Source: Limnomonas spitsbergensis
Lineage: Eukaryota; Chlorophyta; Chlorophyceae; Chlamydomonadales
Reading direction: 5' to 3'
DNA: 64,000 nucleotides
Assembly (NCBI GenBank): GCA_037349105.1
Contig: JAYJMM010000123.1
Coordinates: 8,618,001 to 8,682,000 of the forward strand
Below are positions 55,181 through 64,000 of the stretch, in pieces (position 1 is the stretch's first letter; each line of letters begins with the position of its first letter). Under the pieces are notes generated by a model, which worked only from the letters and a program-made list of their open reading frames with translations, ran no database searches and was not told the origin of the DNA. A program made the position numbers and the translations under genes.

Positions 55181-56846
55181 GGGGAGTTCTGATTGCTAGG
55201 CTCTGTCAGGTGCCCCCCTAGCTGGTTGACCTACCTCATCTGACCATATGCAAATTAGGGCCACCAGCCCTTTGCGCTACTTTAAGTAAGGTTCGAGGCT
55301 GGGCCTGGCCAGGCCATGTGCTGCGAAGTTGTCTCGCCTGAATGTTTCAGACTCGGGGTCATTTTGCTGCGAAGGTTGGATGGAGCCATGGTACCCGGTG
55401 ACGGTCTTTCCAGGGGGGGCAAAATTTGCTGACCTGCATCCCTTGACTCTTTCAGACTTCTTCAGTCCAATAGGCACAGAGAAGGCTTGTATGGGATTGT
55501 ACCTGCAAAACTATTAGTGCTCTATGCACACTTGTGCAGTCGGTGGCCTCCTTATTACATCAATTACGAGGTTGTGTGGGACATAACGTTTCCTCAGTTT
55601 CCTGAGGGCACTTAAGCTACACTTTCGTCCGTCACCCACTGGAACCGTGGAGGGCTGCTGCAGCAAGCCCTGCTGCTAGGGCCACTGACTCTAGGCCGCC
55701 CAAGACTCGGCCCCATCGGCTTAATGGTTGCCAGCTGGGCACGAGCCTGTCGAAGGTGGTCTGCGCACTAAAATAAAAAACTTCCGTGTCACAACAGTCA
55801 ACTTTAAGCGCAACCCAGAGCAGTCAGTCTCTCGTCCTGGTGACAGATACATACCTACATATGTCTAGTTACCCAATACCCAAGTATCCAGTTCATCAGC
55901 CCCCACATGATTATCGTGTGCGTCCGGTAGTTGGTCCTCGATGACCTGCTGCAAAAAATCTGTTTCCGATGAAACCCCTCGTTTAGGACCCTCAGGGTTA
56001 CTTCAAAGCAGCATCAAGCCCACGGCACTGCCAAGTTGCCAGGAGCTTACATGTACCAGGAGCTTGTTGCCGCTCAAGTTTCAACGAGTAAATGACTTCA
56101 CACATATGGGCCCTGCTTAAATAATGCTCGGCCACGTAGGCAAACAAAAAGTCAGCTAGGAAAGTCAAGGGACACAACAGGAACCTGGATGCACCGTTCT
56201 AAACAGGAAAGAAAGGACAGCTAGTTCACCTGCCAAACAACAAGAACAAAAAAAAAGGATTATGCAAGTCAAGGAACTCGGGTAGTCCGAGGGTGCCCAC
56301 GCACAACGCGCCACGAGCGCTGGTGAAAAAAGGAGTTAAGAAAACGGTGCGCAAGTGTCGTACAAAAATAAAGGGAAATGCCATGGACCGATGTTATGAG
56401 GTAAGGTTCGCCGTAAATAAGTTGTAGATTTCCAAGAGGAGGCCATGCTCCTCAAGGATTTGCCGAATACAGATCAATAATTGATATCGGGCATGCTAGT
56501 CATGCGCACTGGATCCTTAACGTGGCATACCGACGCAGTTATCTAGCAAATAAGAGCGCATATTTGCAACTCAGGGCATGCCCTCGCTACCTCTATAGCC
56601 AAGGACCAGAATTTGCCACCGACGCCGCCGCTCTAAATTCAACCGCTGCCTTGCATTCAGACACCGCACAACATCTACTATCAATGTGCCACACACTCGG
56701 ACATCCACCACCTTCACGTTGTCTATTCCGTGGTGTGCAGGCTCAAGTCCACTGTCCTCCTTCCTGCTCTACGGGCTGGAAAGTGGAAACACTCAAACTC
56801 GGCAAACTCCAGCAGGTGTTCTCCCAGTGCAACGCCGCAGGGCATC
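55181..56846. other. convergent spacer
   Basis: Between the convergently transcribed NTF2-like gene and the 56.8-kb gene. It holds a MITE relic (55580-55790) and a dispersed-repeat relic around 56090-56150. An open plus-strand frame from about 56522 runs opposite the real minus-strand exon and is not taken as a gene. Confidence 0.5.
55580..55790. mobile_element. hAT-like MITE, near full length
   Basis: 'gggcacttaagctacacttt', 'gctgcagcaagccctgctgc', 'ctaggccgcccaagactcgg', 'gtcgaaggtggtctgcgc' and right end 'actaaaataaaaaacttc'. Termini are diverged. Confidence 0.65.
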
Positions 56847-59800
56847 TCAGTTCCCCAGGCTGGCCAGCCGCTGGAGGAACGAAGGCTTCTTCACAGGGGG
56901 ATCCCTTGCCACCGCCCCGTCAGCGGGAGTCACTCGCCTCCTCGCGTCCGGGACCGAGCTGCTGCGGCCGCCGCTCGCCGGTTCGGGCGGTGGCCCGCCC
57001 CATGCCGCGCCAGAGGTCCGGCGCCAGACCCCGGCTGTCGCGCCCCCACCGCCGTCCGATGCCCGCAACGAAGCCGGCACCCCTGCCCCGCCAGCGTCCG
57101 CTCCTGCACTCGGCCTCCAGGCCTGACCGCTGCCGACCGGGGGGTCATACTGCCCGAGGATCCCCGCCGAGGCCGGCCGCGGCCGGGACCGGGATCGAGG
57201 CTCTGAGGCGCTGTCGGGGCCGGACTGCTCTGGTCGCCCGCTGCTTCCACTGGAGGGTGAGGAACGGGGCTGCTGGGTGCGGGGCTCGGCAGCCAAGTGA
57301 CCGGACGCTGCTTGCGCCTCAATCCTGGTGACCATCGACTTGGACCTCGAGGAGCCGATAGGCGCTCTAGGCGGCAGCGGTGAGCCAGCTGCGTCCGCCG
57401 CCGCTGCTGCTCCTGCCCACTGCTGGCCAGCAGGGTGGACAGACTTGGACCTGCGTTAGGGAGGGAGATCAGCATTCGGGGTCGGGTACCGTCTAGAGGA
57501 GGCGAGGCGCAATGTGCATCAGTCTGCTTGTATTCACATGTGTATGCCTCCCCATGCCTCCAAAGGCTGAGGGTTGGAGATACACCGCAAGGCTTTCCTG
57601 GTTGGACATGGCAATTGTTGCTCATGGCAGGCAGGGTTGCATATGGATTACAAAAAACTGAACTTCCGGGTTTTGAAATCCTGAAATCTGTGTCAAACCT
57701 GCTATTATCCTCCGTTCCTGAGGGGCGAGAGCTGAACCTACGGCCACAGCTGCTTGTAGAGAGCCTGTGTGTTGTTTAAAAATCTGAACCCTTAACCGTA
57801 AGACCCGCAGCAGCTGCTACTGGCGGAACATGTCACGAAAATTGAACCCTAAACCCTAGGCCCCAACACCTGGGACAGCTGCTTGGTGTCTTGAAAACAC
57901 CCAGCCCTTCAACAACGAGTCCTTACATCTGGATTAGCAGTCTTTGTGGTGGTCTGTGTCTTCAAAACGCACAGCCCTTCCACAACTAACCCTAAAACCC
58001 CTGGAACAGCTGCTGGTGGCAGTCGGCGTCTCGAAAAAAAAAGCAAAGCCCTTCCACATGAAGCACTAGCTCCTGGACTAGCTGCTGGTGGCCGTCTGTA
58101 TGATGTACTTCAATAGATTGGGGCCACTGACCTTCCAGCAGCTGGGGGTTTGGGTGGCCTGGACATGACAGCCTCTGCCGCCGCCGCATCCTCGGCCTGG
58201 TCGAAACCAGTGACCTCATCGTAGGAGACGCCAGCCGCCCATTCTCCGCCATGATCCGACGAATGCGACGCGGTCTGTGGGGACGAGAGGGTTCAGGGTT
58301 CAGGGTTTAGATCTGTTGGCAAGACAGGGTACAGATTTATGCTTAGGTCTGTTAGAAAGAAAGAAGACGTGCATGATAGTGGCTGTTGAGGCACGTTGGA
58401 CAGTGGCGCAGCGTGGCCTGACTCAAAAGTGGCATGGGAAGAGGAGGCTCTAAAGCAGGTTTTGGTTGGGCTGCAGAAAGGTATATAAGAGGGCGCACCC
58501 CGCCACCCACACAACCAATGGGGGTTGGGTGGGTTGCGGGGTTGGGTGAGTTGGGTCGATACTTGCTGGGGATACAGAAAGGTACATAGGAGGGCTCCCA
58601 AAAGGGTGTGTGGGCAACATCCCTGGCAACTAGATCTGATGAGCAGCTTTATGTCTTACAGGCAAGCAAGCCGTGTCATCGATGCTGGGGGCGACCCCTG
58701 ATGCTAACGTTTGGATGCCTAGACATTAGAACTACAGCTGGATGCTGCTTGTTGGATGTGTAGAAAGTGCAACAAAACTAGGGGCAGCCGCCAGCGCATG
58801 AACTTCAGGCCGCTGGTCGGATACTGGTACGCAGAAACTGCAATCAAATCTAGAGGCTGCAGGGTACATGCGCAGCCACCATCGCATCAAGTCAAGGCTA
58901 CTGGTCGGATGTGGAGACACTGCAACAGACCTACAGGCTGCTGGGCGGATGCGCAGGCGCAGTCGCATGAACCTAAGGCCTCCGCCCAGCCACAAAGCTA
59001 TCAACATAACGCAGACCCTTGGCTAGCTGATTGGATTTCCAGCTCGCACAGCCAGGCCAAGCCTGGCCCCTTGGGAAAAGGGTATGCATCGGTAGAATGG
59101 GGTGGTCTTTCTTTCCTCTTGTTCTCTCTGTTTGTTTCCTTTCTCCTCAAGCCATTACTTTCTTTCCCTCCCGACCAGAGAGCTAAGCGCCAAACGACCA
59201 AGCCTTTCGAGCAGGGCCCAGAGGTGCAACATCACTGACATGGTAGATGCAGGTAGATTCAGTTACAGCTACTGGACCCAGGGGTCTGCAACCCACCCTT
59301 TCAGCTTCCAAGGGAGCATTCCCCTTGCCCTTGCGGCTAAAGCTGAGCGTCCTGATGATGCGTTTCACAACGCCCTTGCCGCTGCCGGCGCCCTTCCCAC
59401 TGCCGCCTCCATCCCTCTCGCCACCCTCGGCCGCCTCCGCCGCCGAAGTCGCGGCGCCCTGCTGCTGCTGCTGCTGCTCAGGGGCGCGGGCTGAGGCTTC
59501 GTAGTACGACTCCTCCTCTCGGCGGCTGAGCGGCGAGGACTCGCCGGGGTAGGACCTGGCGGCGGAGCGCGAGTGCCTCCTGGGCGTCACTGGGCTCGGA
59601 GGAGCGGGCACGGCGGCGGCGCGGCCGCTGGCCACGCTGTCTTGTCCAAAAGCGAACACCTCGTCATATCCATCAGCTGGCTCTAGCGGCTCCAGGTACG
59701 CGTTGTGCTCGCGTGGGGTCTGCTCGTGGGGCGAGGGCGGGAAGTACATTGCGGAGCCGGGGGACACCTGATAGCCTTTGTGCAAGGCGTTGTCTGCGGG

Positions 59801-61386
59801 CGGCAGCACCTGCGAGCATGGCAGTGGGGCAGGGAGGGAAGGAGGGAGAGGGTCTGAGGGTTTGGCATGCACGGGTACCATGGACAGCACTGGTGGACTG
59901 GCAGGGAACGCGTCAGGCCTCCGACACCAAATCCCACCATAACCCTGTGCTAGATCTAGAGGTCGGGTTGGGGTGTGCGTCGTAGACTGGGGGCCTGGTG
60001 CAGCACACCCGGCTGCTCGGGTCATCGGCTGTAGGCTTATCAAAGTTTGATCCTCATCGGCCCAGTGGAGGCCCACCTAGGGGCCTGCCAACGGATGTCA
60101 GGTTATCATTAAACAGGCGCTGCAGGCCTCCTCCCCAAATCTTGTTCCCCTGCTGCAAGCCCACGCACCGCTAGGTCCTTGTTTTGCCTGCCGCTCTCGC
60201 TGAGCCGCCTGACCATGCGCTTGAGCAGCCCGCCTTTTTCACTGCCTCTCTCGCCGCTGCGGGCAGCAGGGCCGGGGGAGGCCGGTCTTTCCTGACGGGC
60301 TGCCTCCAATGTTTGCTGCAGACAAATACGAGGAACAAACACAGCTTTCAGGGGGGGCTCATGCAGCTGTTATTTGGAAAGCTGAACCTGCAATTCAGCC
60401 TCGTCACTGCTTGGTGCTGAGGGGACTTGGTGCAAGACTTAGCCTGCTGCTTAGGCCGCTGACCGTAGGCTGGTAAAAGTTTGGCTCAAATTGGCCCAGC
60501 GGTGGCCGCCCAGAGGCCCCGCTCGGGTGTGTAGTGTACATTTCTTAAACACACACTGGTGGCTGTTTGTTGGCCCTGCAGGAATTGAGTCTCCCTGCTA
60601 GCTCCTGCTAGCTCCTGTACATTGAGCGTCCTTAGCTCCCCTGATTTTGACTGAACATGTTATCGAAACGAAAAAGGTTGGGGAGGGGGGCTGATGAGCC
60701 ATGTGAGTGTTTGAGGGGTGACGAATGGGGGTGCTGCATGGATGACCATGCATGGATGGGTGACCATGTGCGTATTAGGGGTGCTGCATGGATGACCATG
60801 CATGGATGGGTGGCCATGTGCGGATGAGAGGTGAAGCATGGCTGCCATGCAGCCTCTAACATGTTTTTAAATAACTGGCTTGCCAGAAAGGAAGCGGGGA
60901 GTCAGGAGTCACATTCAATAAAGCATGCTCATATCATCGTTCTGATGCACTATATCTGGTTTGGCAGCTTGAGTGCTGGGCATAAGACTGGAGCATGTAT
61001 GTAATAGGCTTGTACCAATCCAGGTTCGCCTTCCTCGCTGGCGTTGGGTTGAGGATTGGTTGAGGCAGGTGGGCAGATTTCGAAATTAAGTCAGACATCC
61101 GAGGCCTCACGTGCTCCAAGCTTTTAATTTCCGCACATGTCCTTATCAGTGAGGTCGAGACATCAGCGATAGGCGATCCTCGTGCCACGAAAGCACGTGA
61201 ACTTTTACTGCACCAGCGCCACCAAGTACCGGTACTAGTAGGTGTCGACCCCTTTGGCCTGCACTGCCCCCCATCCCCACTGCTTCCTTTCCGATCGCTG
61301 CCTTAGCTCCCTCAGCAACGTCGAACAGCCGAAGGTGCATCGGAGTGGCGATGTGTTCGCACCTGATCAACGGGGACGATCTTCAT
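56847..61386 (-). CDS. low-complexity Ser/Pro/Arg/Gly-rich protein with repeated basic motif, unknown function
   Basis: Five minus-strand exons join in frame to about 476 aa: 61386-61363 (MKIVPVDQ), 60315-60169, 59809-59297, 58274-58132, 57450-56847. Most of the chain is disordered-looking, with a Gln run (EQQQQQQG) in exon 3. Three short basic/hydrophobic motifs stand out: KGGLLKRMVRRLSES (about 35-50), KGVVKRIIRTLSFSRKGK (about 202-219) and the C terminus KKPSFLQRLASLGN. Each pairs a Lys/Arg-rich amphipathic turn with a following Ser, which could suit membrane binding or phosphorylation; that is inference. I recognise no family. Exons 2-5 are supported by phase, GT-AG sites and GC-rich coding composition. 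The 24-nt first exon is the weakest call; the true start may lie elsewhere upstream. Confidence 0.65.
58735..58985. repeat. ~78-bp degenerate tandem repeats
   Basis: Three copies share 'tggtcggat', 'gaaactgcaa', 'tagaggctgc' and 'cgcatgaac' strings. In intron 3 (minus) of the 56.8-kb gene. Confidence 0.6.
59985..60115. mobile_element. hAT-like MITE relic
   Basis: 'gggcctggtgcagcacaccc', 'catcggctgtaggcttatca', 'tcatcggcccagtggaggcc' and right end 'attaaacagg'. In intron 2 (minus) of the 56.8-kb gene. Confidence 0.6.
60364..60558. mobile_element. hAT-like MITE, near full length
   Basis: 195 bp from CAGCTGTTATTTGGAAAGC to TTCTTAAACACACACTG, with body 'gctgaccgtaggctggtaaa' and 'ggcccagcggtggccgccca'. 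No exact target duplication is visible. Located in intron 1 (minus) of the 56.8-kb gene. Confidence 0.68.
60722..60850. repeat. ~52-bp tandem repeat
   Basis: 'gctgcatggatgaccatgca' plus 'tggatgggtgaccatgtgcg', two full copies and a partial. Confidence 0.85.
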
Positions 61387-63378
61387 TGTTTCTTTCTTTC
61401 GAACGGGCTGATCAGTAGACCGCCTCCACCTGGGTGATAGGCCCTGTTCGTGACAAGCCGCGTTCCAGATGCACCACTCCCGGGAAATTAGTGGGCAACG
61501 GTGACCGTCCACTCCTCTGAGGCTTCACCTGTTTGATATACGTTAATTTAATGTCGACTGTATGATTTTCAGAGTATCCAGGAATTTTGCTGGGCAGAAT
61601 GGGGTTCATATTAGTAATTAGTAGCACTGGTGTGACTGGTGTGACGGCTCAGTCGAAACGGTACGTCTGGGCCGCGGGGCCTGTCGCAGCTTCACGGTAG
61701 ATCTTTTGACACGCGCAAACGCACGTCCCTCTCTTTTCTCCCGACGCCACTTCGGTCTCCCGACAGCAACTGTAAACTGGTGTATAAATGCGGATCATAA
61801 GAACGTATGGCTCTCCTCAGCTCCTACACGATGTCAAAGCAGCCCTTGCCCACGCAATGAAATAGCCCGTGCAATCAAGAGACACGTCATACAGTGCGTC
61901 ATCACTGGGTGGGCAGACTGACGCAGCTCGAGCACGCGGCCCGCAATCAGGAGAATTGCGTGAGGACATGCCCATCCCTGCGTCATCCCCGTACTGCCTG
62001 CGCAGATGCCCCATCGCTGCTAAAATAGCGAGCGTCATACTACCCCCCTGTTGCATCAAGCTATTGAAACCGCCAAATGCCACTCACATATTACAAACTC
62101 TTGATAAGCAATCCCACGCGTCCTAACATTAAGGCCTTTGATCCATCCATCACTATGAAAGCGGCGCATGCAGCATTACGGGATTTTCGGCATGCAGGGC
62201 TGCATGCTCTGTCTACGGGTATTTTGTGCTTGGATTCATGACTTCCTTCTATCCAGTCTTGAGGTCAATCCTGGGTTGTTTTCGTGTCAGCGTCTCAGGA
62301 CTTCATGGGTTGGTTGGTCAGCGTCATACCCTGTAAAGCCCAGGCAATGGAGTGCCCCGACCCTGAAGTACAATATTTACACATCCTAGAAGAAAGAAAG
62401 AGGTCCAGCCTTCCTTCCCATGAGAATCCACATAGCCCACGGAGGAACTGTTCTGATAATGGGCACTCAGGTAAAAAACCAGTGATGTGCCGATTATGGT
62501 CTTTATGGTAGCTGAATTGTTTAACTGTGTTTCAGTCACCAAAACTTCACAAGGGAAATTCAACTACTTTTCCTCGCAGGGGGCCATGATTACTTAAGGG
62601 ATGTCTGAATTGCGGCGCTATGGCACTGCACTGGGTCAAACACTGGCAAACAAGGGCAGGCTGCTCCATTGCCCATGATCGAGCGAGAGATGCGCCAATT
62701 ACCGAAGGGTTCAACCCATGTAAAAGCACTGGTGGGAGATCTTTGGCAAGTCGACTCCCTGATTTTTTAAACCCTGGACAGGGCCGGAAGAAGGAAGACA
62801 TACCAGACTAGTCTGGCTCTAGCCTTTTAAGGGCCTACCGGTACTCAAATACTGGGGGGATGAGCCCAACATTCCTTGCCCCTTGTTTCAGGAGGCAGGG
62901 GTTGATTGCCCTGCTAGTCTACTAGGTTCCTGCATGCTAGCATGATACGACACGATACGGATCAGGCTTAGCCTTGGCCTATATTACCAAGGTGGCACAA
63001 TACGGCATTGATCGGTACCAGGACGCATGCCGGTGGAGTCACTTTGTTTCTTCTAGGTTGCCTGGTACAACAGGTGAGTTGGAGGAAGGGAGGGGTAAGG
63101 CCTCAAGCATGGTTGCCGAGGCCACCGCAATGTCTCCTCTCTGGAAGGGTAACACATGGCTTGCGAGTCCAAGCTCCATACATGCGCCCTCACAGCGCCC
63201 AACAGACAGAAAAGCTGGAAATGAAGAGGGCCGCTTATGACGCCCTGTGCAGATGCCTTCATGTCAAAGAAACAGATATCCAGTAAACCTGTATTCACAG
63301 CAGCTCAGCTCTGACGCTCAGGGTGTTTTTCGTCAGTCTGGTTTTTAGCCGCTGTATTTGGGCTCGTCATTCTCAAAA
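61387..63378. other. spacer, no gene seen
   Basis: About 2 kb upstream of the 56.8-kb gene. Scattered open frames under 90 codons on both strands have no recognisable features; promoter sequence for the minus-strand gene is expected in the left part. Confidence 0.45.
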
Positions 63379-63438
63379 CTACTTCCTTTTAGCCAGCATG
63401 GCTCCCAGCACGCTGTCCTTGAGCTTCTCCAAGGGGGC
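63379..63438 (-). CDS. possible terminal exon of a gene continuing beyond the window
   Basis: After acceptor 'cttcacgcag' (minus strand) the frame reads APLEKLKDSVLGAMLAKRK and stops at TAG (63381-63379). The composition is amphipathic and coding-like. No upstream exon was identified before the window end, so the protein is not named. It could be a chance short frame. Confidence 0.35.
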   Translation of the reverse strand, partial: APLEKLKDSVLGAMLAKRK

Positions 63439-63685
63439 CTGCGTGAAGGGGCCCCAAAAAGACATGATTGAAAACAAGGGCGGCTGCGCAGTCATACATT
63501 ACTTGAGGGGCCTTCAGAAAGGGACCAAACACACAAACAGTTAAAAACAAGTACAACCTGGACTATATGGCGTAGTGATGATTCTTTCTGTCAATGGCCT
63601 AGGAAGACATGCATCTAGGATTCTAGAACCTCTAGTCCTTTCACGTCTGTCTCAACGAGGTTTCAATTTATTGAAGGTAGCACGA

Positions 63686-63717
63686 TATGAATATGATATG
63701 ATATGATATGATATGGT
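63686..63717. repeat. ATATG microsatellite
   Basis: About six ATATG units ('atgatatgatatgatatgat'). Confidence 0.9.
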
Positions 63718-64000
63718 GTTTTGAACATATCATATCTTGCAGTAAAAAAATGTTACCTAAAAAAAGCAGAATTGACAAAGGACAAGCCCATGCATTTGGC
63801 GGGTGCAATACCTTTGACCCCATTCACATACATACTGATGACATGGCAGCATGCAGCATGCCAGCGCTCCCACTGACTTCTACAGCCCAAGGGTCACCAT
63901 GCGTCCATGCATCCACATTTTCCATGGTAAATGCTTTATGTGTCGCAAATTCTTGCAACAACTAGGCCCATTCTGGCTTAGAACGGTCGGCATGGCAGAA

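Noticed and set aside
56522..57331. 269-codon plus-strand frame
   Set aside because: Opposite the GC-rich last exon of the minus-strand gene; the minus frame has a matching acceptor phase and continues an exon chain, while the plus frame has none.

Overview
The window looks like nuclear DNA of a green alga (Chlorophyta). Genes are split into many short exons by long GT-AG introns, with two GC-AG introns. The recognisable proteins are a B-type cyclin, a mitochondrial-type acyl semialdehyde dehydrogenase, a mitochondrial-type ribosomal protein uS13 and two proteins with plastid-type leaders. Introns are full of degenerate CCCTAAA/CCCTGAA strings resembling plant-type telomere repeats. A repeat-rich prasinophyte such as Cymbomonas would fit, but that placement is a guess. 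There are no bacterial operons, RNA genes or CRISPR arrays.

Layout. 2.2-6.2 kb (-): coding pieces of an unrecognised gene. 10.0-14.0 kb (-): cyclin B, six exons, 384 aa. 15.9-27.5 kb (+): methylmalonate-semialdehyde dehydrogenase, fourteen exons, 545 aa. 29.9-30.6 kb (+): ribosomal protein uS13, two exons, 122 aa. 32.1-33.1 kb (-): decayed end of a LINE-type reverse transcriptase. 34.2-44.4 kb (+): seven-exon, 681-aa predicted plastid membrane protein of unknown function. 45.5-55.2 kb (+): nine-exon, 508-aa protein joining an NTF2-like domain to a multi-pass membrane domain. 56.8-61.4 kb (-): low-complexity Ser/Pro/Arg/Gly-rich protein, about 476 aa. 63.4 kb (-): possibly the last exon of a gene entering from the right. 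The genes share no pathway; each appears to be an independent unit, and cyclin B and the dehydrogenase diverge from a 1.85-kb shared spacer.

All exon chains were built by hand. In the five complete multi-exon models every junction keeps the reading frame, which strongly supports the cyclin, dehydrogenase, uS13 and NTF2-like models. The chain of the 681-aa protein is supported by frame only, because I know no family for it.

The most unusual pattern is that tandem duplications repeatedly span splice junctions. Introns often begin with copies of the preceding exon's 3' end plus its donor, or end with copies of the next exon's acceptor plus 5' end. They range from one faded copy to about 62 copies (44-bp array in dehydrogenase intron 9, every unit carrying GACAG|GTGAG). 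A second theme is a dispersed family of roughly 190-200-bp hAT-like MITEs with CAGTG...CACTG ends; two copies have perfect 8-bp target duplications.
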